The translations under genes and the position numbers were made by a program. Under the pieces are notes generated by a model. That model worked only from the letters and a program-made list of their open reading frames with translations, made no database searches and had not been told where the DNA came from. Positions 34,959 to 44,855 of a stretch of DNA of 64,000 nucleotides are shown here, piece by piece. Origin of the DNA: Deltaproteobacteria bacterium HGW-Deltaproteobacteria-14 (GTDB lineage Bacteria; Myxococcota_A; UBA9042; PHBI01); assembly GCA_002841945.1 (NCBI GenBank), contig PHBI01000005.1, positions 33,788 through 97,787 on the forward strand, written 5' to 3'. Each line of letters starts with the position of its first letter. Position 1 is the first letter of the stretch.

Positions 34959-37121
34959 TCAGCGTTCTCCGGTGGTGGGGGGCGCCGGTTCGTTCGGGTT
35001 GCGGGCCTGGTAGAGCCCGAGGCGCATCCACGCGCGCAGGATCTCCTTGGCGACCGGGGCCGCGTGGCGCCCGCCGCCCCCACCGTGCTCGAGAAACACC
35101 ACCACGACGACCTGGGGGTCGTCGGCGGGCGCGTAGGCGGCGAACCACGCGTGATCCCCTTTGAGCCACTGGCGCAGCTCGTCGTCGGCTCCGGGGCGGG
35201 ACTGGGCCGCCTCCGCGGTGCCCGTCTTGCCGGCGACCACCATGCTGTCGAGGCGCGCCTCCTTGCCGGTGCCGTCGGGATCGTTGACGACCCGAACCAG
35301 GCCCTCGCGGATCCTCGCGAGCTCCTCGGGGGACGCCTCGAGGCGCGCCTCCTCCACCGGTAGGAAGCGCTGGACGACGACCCCGTTCTCGTCGGTGTAC
35401 TGGCGCACGACGTGGGCCTTCATGAGGTGCCCGCCGTTCGCCACGGTCGCGAAGGCGCGCGCCACCTGGAGGGGGGTCGCGGTCATCGAACCCTGGCCGA
35501 TCGCGGTCGACAGCGTGAAGCCCGGCTGGAACCCGAGGGGAGTGTCCTCGTGATAGGCCTTCGTCGGCACGCGCCCGGTGCGCTCGTAGACCTCGATGCC
35601 GGTGTGCTCGCCGAAGCCGAACAGGTGGCCATAGTCCGCGAGCCGATCCATGCCGATGCGCTCGCCGGTCTTGTAGAAGTACACGTCGCACGAGTACTTG
35701 AGCGCCTGGATGAGGTTCACAGGCCCGTGTCCGGCGCGGTAGTGGCAGCGGAACTTGCGCCCGGCGAACTCGTAGAAGCCCGGGCAGTTGAGGGTGTCCT
35801 CCGGGGTCGCGTAGTGGTCGTGGAGGGTCGCGAGGGCGGCGACGATCTTGTAGACCGAGCCCGGCGCGTACGCGGTGAGCACCTTGTCGAGCATCGGATC
35901 GTAGGGGTTCTTCGCGATCGCGTCCCACGCCTCCTGGCTGAGGCCCTGCGACCAGGCGTTGGGATCGAACCCCGGGACGGAGTAGGTCGCGAGCAGCTCG
36001 CCGGTCTGCGCTGCGAGGACGACCGCGGCGCCGGAGCGCTGATAGCGCATCGCCTGGCGGACCTCCTTCTGGAGGCGCGCGTCGATCGTGAGCCACACGT
36101 CGAGCCCGTTGACCGCCGGTCGAAAGTCGCGCGTGACGCCCTTGTCCGCCCCCTTGAAGTACTCGGCCTCGCCGGCCTCGCCGCGCAGCACCGGCTCGAG
36201 CGCGCGCTCGACGCCCGTCCGTCCGACCCGCGCGTCGGGTGGATAGACCCCGGGCGCGGCGTCGCGATCCTTCTCGTTGACGAGGTTCATGTAGCCGAGC
36301 AGGTGCGCGGCGAGGAACGGGTTGGGGTAGTCCCGGTGAAAGCCGGTCTCGACGCGGACGCCGGGCAGCTCGTGCCGGTGGGCGGTGATGACCGCGACCT
36401 CATCGGTGAAGCGGCGCTTGCACGCGGGGCAGCGGAGGTTCTTGTCGATCGGCGTCAGGAGCGTCCCGTCGTTGGGGCAGATGGGCGCCGCGACGAAGCT
36501 GCGCTTGCACTTCGGGCAGGTGGCGGTGTGGTGCTCGTCGGAGCCCCACGCGAGCTTCTTGCCGTCGTAAGGGCACGCGGTGGCGTCGGCCGGCAGGCCC
36601 TCGTGGACGATGCCGCACTCGGAGCAGTAGAGCAGCTGCGGCGCCTTCTTGGGCTCGTCCTGCGCGAGCTCGAGGGCGGCGCCGTCGTATGGGCAGGTGG
36701 TGCTCACGAGGTCGTCTTTGACCGGCAGCGCCTGCCACGCGGCGTCGCCCTCGATGGCCGCGACGACGCTGGCGTCGAGCTCGTCGCGCTGGGCGCGGGT
36801 CATCGCGAGCAGGGTGGCGAGCCGATCGAGGGTCGCCTGGCGGACGTCGGGCTTACGGACCGATCGCGGGAGGATCGTCAGGGCGTAGTGGGGGATGTTG
36901 CGCGCGAGCACCTGCCCGTTGCGGTCCTTGATCTCGCCGCGCCGGGCGGGCAGGCGCTCCTTGGTCGTGAAGGAGACCCGGGCGCGCTCGCGGTACTCGT
37001 CGCCGCGGACGATCTGGAGCCAGAAGAAGCGGCCCATGAGCAGCACGAACAGCGCGGTGAACAGCACCGTCGCCACGCCGAAGCGCCGCGAGAGCCCGCC
37101 GCTGTTCGTCTCTGGCACCAC
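34959..37121 (-). CDS. mrdA: Penicillin-binding protein 2 with zinc-ribbon-like insert
   Basis: A 720-residue class B PBP, the elongasome transpeptidase. One membrane helix (about 15-37) is followed by the pedestal domain and the transpeptidase: SxxK at Ser422-Lys425 (APGSVYKIV), S-x-D at 477-479 (KYSCDVYF) and KTG at 632-634 (VAGKTGTAE). Between about residues 138 and 242, where PBP2 normally passes directly to the LPGVRVETG strand, lies an extra segment with nine cysteines (143, 166, 169, 183, 202, 205, 215, 231, 234) in CPYDG, CSECG, CPKCKR, CPNDG and CPACKR motifs. These look like tandem zinc ribbons, unusual for an exported domain. Start is GTG behind GGGGAG. Confidence 0.95.
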   Translation of the reverse strand: MVPETNSGGLSRRFGVATVLFTALFVLLMGRFFWLQIVRGDEYRERARVSFTTKERLPARRGEIKDRNGQVLARNIPHYALTILPRSVRKPDVRQATLDRLATLLAMTRAQRDELDASVVAAIEGDAAWQALPVKDDLVSTTCPYDGAALELAQDEPKKAPQLLYCSECGIVHEGLPADATACPYDGKKLAWGSDEHHTATCPKCKRSFVAAPICPNDGTLLTPIDKNLRCPACKRRFTDEVAVITAHRHELPGVRVETGFHRDYPNPFLAAHLLGYMNLVNEKDRDAAPGVYPPDARVGRTGVERALEPVLRGEAGEAEYFKGADKGVTRDFRPAVNGLDVWLTIDARLQKEVRQAMRYQRSGAAVVLAAQTGELLATYSVPGFDPNAWSQGLSQEAWDAIAKNPYDPMLDKVLTAYAPGSVYKIVAALATLHDHYATPEDTLNCPGFYEFAGRKFRCHYRAGHGPVNLIQALKYSCDVYFYKTGERIGMDRLADYGHLFGFGEHTGIEVYERTGRVPTKAYHEDTPLGFQPGFTLSTAIGQGSMTATPLQVARAFATVANGGHLMKAHVVRQYTDENGVVVQRFLPVEEARLEASPEELARIREGLVRVVNDPDGTGKEARLDSMVVAGKTGTAEAAQSRPGADDELRQWLKGDHAWFAAYAPADDPQVVVVVFLEHGGGGGRHAAPVAKEILRAWMRLGLYQARNPNEPAPPTTGER

Positions 37122-37194
37122 TCGTCTCCCCCCCCGCCGCCGCGCGGGCGTCCAACCGACGCGCGATCAGCCGCATTCCGCCTGGGTCAGTCCG

Positions 37195-37716
37195 TCACAG
37201 AAAAACCGAGTCGCTCTTGCGCGTCGTCAGCGCGTCGAGTCGGTCGAGGAGCCAGAAGACGACGACGCCGAAGGGCGCCGTGACGAGCGCCTGGGGTATC
37301 AGCGACGTGAGGATCAACCCCGGTCCGCTGTTGCCCTGGCCGAAGCTGCGCACGAACACGAGGCTCAGGATGAGCTCGGTGATCGACGCTCCGAGGCTGA
37401 AGACGAGCGACACCAACATCGCGCCGACCGGCCCGCGCAGCACCAGGCGGCGCGACAGGCGGTAGGCCACGATGAACGCGATGGCGCCGATCTCGGCGTA
37501 CATCCCGACCGGCGTGCCGCTCGCGAAGCCGTCCTTGAGGAGCCCGAGCACGAGCGCTATCCCGAGGCCTCGGCCGAAGGACGAGCTGAGCCCGAGGTAG
37601 ATCGTCATCACCAGGACGAGATCGGGCACGTACTGCGCCATCCCGGCGTCGTAGAGCAGCGGTGACTCGAGGGCGAGCAGCAGAAAGCCCACCAGGATGA
37701 TGGCCGCGCTCCTCAT
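37195..37716 (-). CDS. mreD: Rod-shape-determining protein MreD
   Basis: A 173-residue integral membrane protein with about five helices, fitting MreD by size, by the segment YVPDLVLVMTIYLGL and by position. Its ATG overlaps the mreC stop (ATGA). It links MreC and the PBP2-RodA pair to MreB in rod-shape growth. Sequence conservation of MreD is low, so position carries much of the call. Confidence 0.9.
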   Translation of the reverse strand: MRSAAIILVGFLLLALESPLLYDAGMAQYVPDLVLVMTIYLGLSSSFGRGLGIALVLGLLKDGFASGTPVGMYAEIGAIAFIVAYRLSRRLVLRGPVGAMLVSLVFSLGASITELILSLVFVRSFGQGNSGPGLILTSLIPQALVTAPFGVVVFWLLDRLDALTTRKSDSVFL

Positions 37717-38597
37717 GGCTTGCCTCCGGACGCCCCGGGACCGGTCCGCTCGACCGGCTCGGACACCACGTCGGTCACGATGAACACGAGGTCGAGGTCG
37801 GAGAAGTTCACCGCCGGGGTGACCTGCAGCTCGTACTCGACGCCGCGCTGGCGCTCCTCGATGGAGCTTATGTAGCCGACCCGGAGATCGGGGGGGAACA
37901 CCTTGTCGTGCCCGGAGGTCACCAGGAGGTCCCCCTGGGCGAGCGGCTCGGCCTTGCTCAGGTAGCTCATCCGCGCGTCGTAGCTGTACTGCGAGCTGGT
38001 GCCGGTGACGGTGCCGACGACCCCCTTGCCCGAGACCTTGACGTTCACCGTCGAGCGCGAGTCCACGACCAGCATGACCTCGGCGAAGCTCGACGAGACC
38101 CGGTGGACGCGCCCGATGAGGCCGTCGGCGTTGATGACCGGCATCCCCTCGAGCACGTGGGCGTCCTCCCCGGCGTCGATCGCGACCCGCAGCACCCGGG
38201 TGTACGGCGAGACGTCCTTGCCGATGATGTGGGCGCCCAGGGTGACGAGCTCGCGCCGCTGCTTCTTGAAGTCGAGCATGGTGCGGAGCTCGGCGTTCTC
38301 GAGCTCGAGCTGGCGCACGCGATCGGCCTTCTCGGTGAGGAGCTGCACGTCGCCGCGCAGCCGCTCGTTGTCGTCGTGGAGGCCGGTGAGGGCGACGTAG
38401 CCGTTCCAGAGGTCCGAGATCCCGCTGAGCGCGCGCGACGCGGCCTCCTGGACCGGGCCGGTGATCTCCATGAGGGCGACCTCGATGACGGTCGTCTTGC
38501 GCGGGTGCCGCCCGTGCACGAAGAGCAGAAACAGCGGCAGCGTCAACCCGAGGAAGGCCAGGATCGCCGCGCGGTGGCGCTGAAGGAACTCGCGCAC
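37713..38597 (-). CDS. mreC: Rod-shape-determining protein MreC
   Basis: A 294-residue bitopic protein: membrane helix about 11-27, coiled coil about 70-120 (NERLRGDVQLLTEKADRVRQ), then the beta-barrel-rich periplasmic domain with GMPVINADGLIGRVHRVSSS and VVGTVTGTSSQ. MreC binds and activates PBP2 in the periplasm. GTG start, ten bases after the mreB stop; overlaps mreD. Confidence 0.95.
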   Translation of the reverse strand: MREFLQRHRAAILAFLGLTLPLFLLFVHGRHPRKTTVIEVALMEITGPVQEAASRALSGISDLWNGYVALTGLHDDNERLRGDVQLLTEKADRVRQLELENAELRTMLDFKKQRRELVTLGAHIIGKDVSPYTRVLRVAIDAGEDAHVLEGMPVINADGLIGRVHRVSSSFAEVMLVVDSRSTVNVKVSGKGVVGTVTGTSSQYSYDARMSYLSKAEPLAQGDLLVTSGHDKVFPPDLRVGYISSIEERQRGVEYELQVTPAVNFSDLDLVFIVTDVVSEPVERTGPGASGGKP

Positions 38598-38607
38598 GGC
38601 GCCGCGC

Positions 38608-39699
<1,092 letters not shown>

Positions 39700-39762
39700 C
39701 AGGAGTCCGCTCCGGGCCGGTGGCGAGGGGGCGCGCCAGTCCCGCACGGTCGGAATGGGTTG

Positions 39763-39790
39763 TTGACGGGCGATGAACGCATGAGATAGG
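39763..39790 (+). promoter_or_regulatory. Putative ppiD promoter
   Basis: TTGACG at 39763-39768 and GATAGG at 39785-39790 with a 16-base spacer, in the divergent mreB/ppiD intergenic region, leaving a leader of about 65 bases. Confidence 0.4.
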
Positions 39791-39863
39791 AGAGCCAATC
39801 CGTTCCGGGGCTTGCGCGCCCCGACGCACTTTTTCGGGACCCCCGACCGGGCGAACCTCGACC

Positions 39864-41792
39864 ATGCTCGACCTGCTGCGCAAGAACTCACGTTCATTCA
39901 TCATCTACCTCATGTTCGCGATCATCATCGTGGTGTTCGCGTTCACGTTTGGCGCGGTCGGTCCGAGCCAGGCGTGCGGAGGTAGTACCGGCCCTGGCGG
40001 TTACGCCGTGGCCGACTTCGCCAACGTAGACGGCGTCAAGATCGACACCGGCCTGCTGAACTTAGCGGACAGCCTCAGCCTGAGCCCACCGGGGCCGCGC
40101 AGCACGTCGCCCCAGGCGTCGGATCTGCGGCGCGACTACCTCCTGACGCGGTTCGCGATCCTGCGCCTGTACGGCCCCTTCGCTGGCGCGCGCTTCGGCC
40201 GCGACACCGAGGACGTCAGCATGATCAAGCCCGTCAAGCTGATGGACGAGCTGGTCGAGACCCACGTGGTCGCCGGCTACGCCCGCAGCCTCGGCATGAC
40301 GGTGACGAACGCCGAGATGAACGACCGCCTGGCGCTGCTGCTCCAGCAGTTCGTCGACGAGAAGACCGGGAAGTTCGACGTCGACGGCTGGGCCAACTAC
40401 CTGCGCCGCGTGAACACGACCCCGTCGGCGTTCGAGGCGTTCGTGAAGAACGAGATCCTGCGCGAGCGCGTCATCGCCCTGATGGTCGGCGGCGTCGAGG
40501 TCACCGACGCGGAGCTCGCGGCGCAACGCAAGCTCACCGGCGAGATGGTCAAGATCGAGTACGTCGCGGTGGACCCCGGGGCCGTCGCGCCGCTGGTGAA
40601 GGTCACCGACGACGAGATCGCCGCCTGGCTCAAGGACCACCAGGAAGAGGCGGACAAGGAGTACGAGGCCAAGAAGGACTCCAAGTTCACCACGCCGAAG
40701 CAGTGGACGCTGCGAGCGATCAAGCTCGACGCGCCCGACCCGAGCGTCGCCGAGGGCGAGCAGAAGACGGCCCTCGAGGCCGAGCGGGCGGCGATCAAGG
40801 CTCGGGCGGAGGCGCTCCAGGCCGAGGTCAAGGCGGCCGTCGAGGCCGCGGTCGCGGTGCCCGCCCCTGGGGACGGCGACGAGCCGGCGGCGACCCCGGC
40901 CGAGGTGTTCGGCACCTTCGCTGCGGCGAACTCGACCGACGCGAGCAAGGACGCCGCCGGCGCCATCGGCACGAAGGGGCTCAAGGACCTCGTTCGCCGG
41001 CCATACGGGGCCGAGGTGCAGAAGGCCGTCGAGGGGCTAGCCCCCGAGCAGGTCTCCGCCGCGGTGGAGGTGACGAGCGGGTTCTGGATCCTCTACGCGG
41101 ACGCGGTGACCGAGCCGGTCGTGAAGACGATCGAGGAGGCTCGGGTGACCCTCGCGACCGAGGCCGTGCGCGCGGAGAAGGCCCCCGAGCTCGTCAAGAC
41201 GATCGCCGCCGAGGTCCTCGCGGAGTCCAAGAAGGACCCGCTCGCGAAGCTCGAGGTCGCGGCCGCGACGGTGAGCGCCAAGTACGGGATCACCGAGGGC
41301 AAGGGGTTCCAGGCGAAGGAGGCGAGCCCGTTCGCACGGCTCCAGCCGATCGCCGATGGCTTCCCCGACCAGCTCCCCTTCATCGCCGGGCTCGGCCGCT
41401 CTGCGGCGCTCGTCCGAGCGGCGTTCGCGGCGACCGCGGAGGCCCCGCTCCTCGACCAGACGTTCGCGATGGAGCCGAGCGAGTCGACGATCCTGATCGC
41501 GCGCTGGCTCGAGAAGCTCCCGCCCGAGCCGCTCGAGGGCGACGCCAAGCAGCAGCTCGTCGATCAGCTGACCTTCGAGAAGCAGCGCCGCATCTACCGC
41601 AGCTGGTACGAGGGCTACCTGGCCTCGAAGCAGGCCGAGGGCGATGTCCAGTTCACGAAGGCGTGGACCGAGGAGCGCCGTCGCCAGGAGGAAGCCTACC
41701 GGTCGGCCGGTGGCGTCCTGCCCGACGACAAGGAGTCGCCCAAGCCGGCGACCGCCGACGCCAAGCCCGCCGACGACGTCCCCCAGAACTGA
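39864..41792 (+). CDS. PpiD/SurA-like membrane-anchored peptidyl-prolyl isomerase or chaperone
   Basis: A 642-residue protein anchored by one N-terminal helix (IIYLMFAIIIVVFAFTFG) with the bulk in the periplasm. Residues about 120-290 resemble the SurA N-terminal chaperone domain (VDGWANYLRRVNTTPSAFE, FVKNEILRERVIALMV). Residues about 345-420 look parvulin-like (GAIGTKGLKDLVRR, VEVTSGFWILYADAV) but are divergent. A long Glu/Ala-rich helix interrupts them. Likely role: folding of outer membrane or secreted proteins. Isomerase activity is uncertain. Confidence 0.85.
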   Translation: MLDLLRKNSRSFIIYLMFAIIIVVFAFTFGAVGPSQACGGSTGPGGYAVADFANVDGVKIDTGLLNLADSLSLSPPGPRSTSPQASDLRRDYLLTRFAILRLYGPFAGARFGRDTEDVSMIKPVKLMDELVETHVVAGYARSLGMTVTNAEMNDRLALLLQQFVDEKTGKFDVDGWANYLRRVNTTPSAFEAFVKNEILRERVIALMVGGVEVTDAELAAQRKLTGEMVKIEYVAVDPGAVAPLVKVTDDEIAAWLKDHQEEADKEYEAKKDSKFTTPKQWTLRAIKLDAPDPSVAEGEQKTALEAERAAIKARAEALQAEVKAAVEAAVAVPAPGDGDEPAATPAEVFGTFAAANSTDASKDAAGAIGTKGLKDLVRRPYGAEVQKAVEGLAPEQVSAAVEVTSGFWILYADAVTEPVVKTIEEARVTLATEAVRAEKAPELVKTIAAEVLAESKKDPLAKLEVAAATVSAKYGITEGKGFQAKEASPFARLQPIADGFPDQLPFIAGLGRSAALVRAAFAATAEAPLLDQTFAMEPSESTILIARWLEKLPPEPLEGDAKQQLVDQLTFEKQRRIYRSWYEGYLASKQAEGDVQFTKAWTEERRRQEEAYRSAGGVLPDDKESPKPATADAKPADDVPQN

Positions 41793-41800
41793 GCACGTGC

Positions 41801-41864
41801 TGCATCGCAGCACGACGATCACCCAAAACGCTGGCCCCTCCAAGGGCCGGCGTTTTGCGTTGCA
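41801..41864. terminator. Strong terminator with conserved outer arms
   Basis: AAAACGCTGGCCC (41825-41837) pairs with GGGCCGGCGTTTT (41844-41856), a 13-bp stem with one G-T wobble, a 6-base loop, and A/T ends suited to termination on both strands. TGCATCGCA (41801-41809) and TGCGTTGCA (41856-41864) flank it. Confidence 0.8.
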
Positions 41865-41873
41865 CCAGATGCC

Positions 41874-41990
41874 GCCGGCGAGCCCGCTGAGCCCCGCGTC
41901 CGCTCACCCTGCGCCGGCGAGCCCGCTGAGCCCCACGTCCGCTCACCCTGCGCTGACGAGCCCGCGCAGCCCCGCGTCCGCCCACGGTTC
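41874..41990. repeat. Three tandem 39-bp repeats
   Basis: Units at 41874-41912 and 41913-41951 differ by one base; the third, 41952-41990, is diverged. They lie in the 335-base gap between ppiD and a TPR lipoprotein gene. The unit length is a multiple of three, so an open frame crosses them and would encode a Ser/Pro/Ala 13-mer repeat, but no start signal supports a gene. The rest of the gap (41991-42127) is C-rich and shows nothing I can name. Confidence 0.8.
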
Positions 41991-42127
41991 GCTCGGCGCG
42001 AGCCCGCGTGTCCACCTGCGCACGCTCACGTCCGCGCCCTCGCCGACGGCAACACGTCCACCCACGCCCCCCCGCCTGCGGACCCGCCCGCGCCTCACCC
42101 GGCACGTCTGCGCGAACGCGCTTCCGC

Positions 42128-43252
42128 TCAGTTCGGCTGGCGGAGCTGCGCCTCGGCCTCGCGGGTCGAGTCCTGGCGCAGGACCTCCTTGAGGCGCGCG
42201 AGGTTGGTCTCGGTGCGCTCGACCCAGTCGCTGGTCGTCCCGAGCCGCTGCCCCATGCGCAGGTTGCGCTCGTAGATGTCGATGGCGCGCACCAGGAGCG
42301 GCCGGATCTTGCTCCGAAGCTCCTCGTAGTACTCCTCGACCTCGTCACGGGTGAGCTCGGGGGGGATCTCGGCGGCCATCATGTCGTCGTACATGACCTC
42401 GTAGAGGGCACCGAGGCGATAGCCCGCGACCACCGCATAGTTGGCGTGCTGCAGGCGCAGCGTCTTGAGGTAGGCGCTCTGAGCCATCAGGAAGAAGTTC
42501 GACTTGTCCTGTAGATCCCGCGCCATACGATCGGTGGGCAGCTTGAAGCGGATCGACGCGAACAGGTCGCGATAGAGCTCGCCGATCTGGAACTGGGCGA
42601 GAGACACCTCGGGGCTCTTGCCGAGCGCCGGCACGTCGAGGTGCCGCTGGAACTCCGCGAGGGCCTCCTTGAAGTCGCGCTCCGCCAGAGCGAGCTGCCC
42701 GAGCTTCTGCCGGGCGAAGCCGCGGTGCACCCGGGCGCCGATGCGGTCGACGATCCCGATGGTCGGGTTGTGCGGTCTGAGGATCTCGTCGCAGGTCTCG
42801 AGGGTCAGCTCCCAGCGACCGAGCGTCTCACCGCATGCGGCGACGCGAAACAGCGCGTCCTGCGCGTCCTTGGAGCCCGACGTCTTGGCGACGACGTGCC
42901 GGTACAGCGGCAGCGCCGCCTCACACTTGCCGTCGTGCTCGAGCGCCAGCGCGGCGTTGTAGGCGCTCACGATCGCGAAGCGGCTCTCCGGGAACTGCGC
43001 ATGGACCAGCCCGTACTTGCGCGCCGCCGTCGCCCAGTCACCCGCCTCGAACGCCCGGTTCCCGTCGCGGAACAGGACCGCCGGGTCCATCTCCTCGACG
43101 GTGATCCGCCCCCCCTGGTCGACCACCTGAAAGGTCATCGGATCCATCTCGACGGTCGTCTGCTGCACCCCCGCGCAGGCACCAAACCCCACCGCGACGC
43201 CCGCCACAGCGAGGCGGGACGCGAATAGGAGGGTTCGTCGAGCTGACCTCAC
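42128..43252 (-). CDS. TPR-containing lipoprotein
   Basis: A 374-residue lipoprotein from GTG 43252, chosen because AGGAG lies eight bases upstream and the signal peptide (RLAVAGVAVGFGAC, Cys26) then starts after a short basic n-region; a GTG at 43294 is the alternative. Residues about 75-300 hold TPR-like helical pairs (FRDGNRAFEAGDWATAARKYG, FVQA-type repeats). The C-terminal part is charged helix (VEEYYEELRSKIRPLLVRA). Probably an outer-membrane-associated scaffold; no specific role can be assigned. Confidence 0.78.
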   Translation of the reverse strand: MRSARRTLLFASRLAVAGVAVGFGACAGVQQTTVEMDPMTFQVVDQGGRITVEEMDPAVLFRDGNRAFEAGDWATAARKYGLVHAQFPESRFAIVSAYNAALALEHDGKCEAALPLYRHVVAKTSGSKDAQDALFRVAACGETLGRWELTLETCDEILRPHNPTIGIVDRIGARVHRGFARQKLGQLALAERDFKEALAEFQRHLDVPALGKSPEVSLAQFQIGELYRDLFASIRFKLPTDRMARDLQDKSNFFLMAQSAYLKTLRLQHANYAVVAGYRLGALYEVMYDDMMAAEIPPELTRDEVEEYYEELRSKIRPLLVRAIDIYERNLRMGQRLGTTSDWVERTETNLARLKEVLRQDSTREAEAQLRQPN

Positions 43253-43329
43253 CGTGCGCGCTCCTGCCTGGTTCGGGGGTTCCCCAGCCTGCACGCCGGT
43301 GGGGTCGGGGACGCGGTCCCCAGGGTTTC

Positions 43330-43343
43330 GTCGCGATGCGACA
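43330..43343. repeat. Second copy of a palindromic 14-mer
   Basis: GTCGCGATGCGACA at 43330-43343 matches GTCGCAATGCGACA at 13232-13245 in 13 of 14 bases. Both lie at or near gene starts, this one in the 196-base gap upstream of the TPR lipoprotein gene. It could be a shared operator. Confidence 0.4.
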
Positions 43344-43448
43344 ACGCCTTGACCAGTTTTGTTCCCCGATGACGCTCAGCGCAAGTCTCGGCACCCAGCG
43401 CGGCGCTACACCGCCGGCCCGCACGACGACGACCGCGCCCCTCCGGCG

Positions 43449-44774
43449 TCAGCGACCAACGTTGAACCGCGGCGCCCACTGCGCGACGTCGGCGAGGGCC
43501 AGCACGCTCTGCTCGCCGGAGCCGAGGTCCTTGACGTTCACGACGCCGCGCGCGCGCTCGTCGGGCCCCGCCAGCATGACGTAGCGGTAGCCCTTGCGCT
43601 CGGCCAGCTTGAACTGCTTGCCGAGCTTGTCGGGGGACAGCGACAGCTCCGAGCGCAGGCCGTGCTCGCGCAGGAGCCGCGCGAGCTTCACGTGCTCGGC
43701 GTAGCCCTCGGGATCGAAGAGCGCGACGAAGACGTCCGCCGCCGTCTTGCGCGGGGTGATGAGCGACAGCTCGAGCAGCGCCGCCAGCAGCCGGTCCACC
43801 CCGAGCGAGATCCCGACCGCCGGCAGCGACTCCTTGAGGAACATCCCGAGCAGCGTGTCGTAGCGACCGCCGGACATGACGCTGCCGTACTCCTCGTGAC
43901 CGACGAGGAAGGTCTCGTAGATGGTCGAGGTGTAGTAGTCGAGCCCGCGCGCGATGCTCAAGTCGACCGCGACCTGCCCGGCCACCCCGCTCGCGTCGAG
44001 CACCCCGAGGAGCTCCGTGAGCTCCGCGATGCCGCGCGCGCCGTCCTCGGAGTCACCGAGCAGCGGGCGTAGGGCCTCGAGGTCGGCCGCGCCTGCGATC
44101 TTGCGGTCGATGACCCCGAAGAGGGTCGCGAGCCCAGCGTCATCGAGCCCAACGCCCTCTCGGATCTCGGCCGCGACGCCGTCACGCCCGATCTTCGGCA
44201 GCTTGTCGATCGCGCGCATGACCGCGTGGCGGGGCTCGCGCTCGGTGACGCCGATGGCGTCGAGCATCCCGTCGAGGATGCGGCGGTTGTTGACCCGCAT
44301 CACGACGTCCCGGACGTCGAGCGCGCGCAGCACCTCGAGCCCGACGATCATGCACTCCGCGTCAGCGCGGATGGACGCCTCGCCCACGATGTCGACGTCG
44401 CACTGCATGAACTCCCGAAACCGCCCCCGGCCCGGCTTCTCGGCCCGCCACACCGGCGCCACCTGGTAGCGTCGGAAGGGCCGCGGGATGTCCCCGTACA
44501 TGCTCACGATGCGCGCGAGCGGGACGGTCAGGTCGTAGCGCAGCGCCACGTCGCGCCCGCCGTTGTCCGGGAAGCGATAGAGGAGCTTCTCCCCCTCCTC
44601 GCCGTACTTCCCGAGCAGCACGTCGGCGTACTCGATCGCCGGGGTCATCAGCGGCCCGAAGCCGAACCCCTCGAACACCGTGGTGACCCGATCGAGCATG
44701 TCGCGCCGGGTCAGCTCGACGTCGGGTAAGTAGTCGCGGAATCCCTTCAGCAGGCGGGGCTTGGCCTGGCTCAT
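43449..44774 (-). CDS. hisS: Histidine--tRNA ligase
   Basis: A 441-residue class II aminoacyl-tRNA synthetase. Start MSQAKPRLLKGFRDYLPDV follows an AGAGGAGAGG site. Motif 2 is RRYQVAPVWRAEKPGRGRFREF, the histidine-specific segments are ARGLDYYTSTIYE and GGRYD, and motif 3 is AVGISLGVDRLLAAL. The C-terminal anticodon-binding domain follows (about 345-441). Length is normal. Confidence 0.97.
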   Translation of the reverse strand: MSQAKPRLLKGFRDYLPDVELTRRDMLDRVTTVFEGFGFGPLMTPAIEYADVLLGKYGEEGEKLLYRFPDNGGRDVALRYDLTVPLARIVSMYGDIPRPFRRYQVAPVWRAEKPGRGRFREFMQCDVDIVGEASIRADAECMIVGLEVLRALDVRDVVMRVNNRRILDGMLDAIGVTEREPRHAVMRAIDKLPKIGRDGVAAEIREGVGLDDAGLATLFGVIDRKIAGAADLEALRPLLGDSEDGARGIAELTELLGVLDASGVAGQVAVDLSIARGLDYYTSTIYETFLVGHEEYGSVMSGGRYDTLLGMFLKESLPAVGISLGVDRLLAALLELSLITPRKTAADVFVALFDPEGYAEHVKLARLLREHGLRSELSLSPDKLGKQFKLAERKGYRYVMLAGPDERARGVVNVKDLGSGEQSVLALADVAQWAPRFNVGR

Positions 44775-44855
44775 CGTGTACCTCTCCTCTCGCGGGGGGC
44801 GCGGGCGCCACTGGTTAGTACGCTCGGCTTGGCCAGGCAACCTCTTCGCGCGAAG

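Noticed and set aside
41874..41990. CRISPR-like array
   Set aside because: Repeats are directly adjacent with no spacers, so it is a tandem repeat.
41644..42192. Plus-strand frame coding for a Ser/Pro/Ala repeat
   Set aside because: It covers the ppiD end, a terminator and the 39-bp repeats and has no start signal; better read as a minisatellite.
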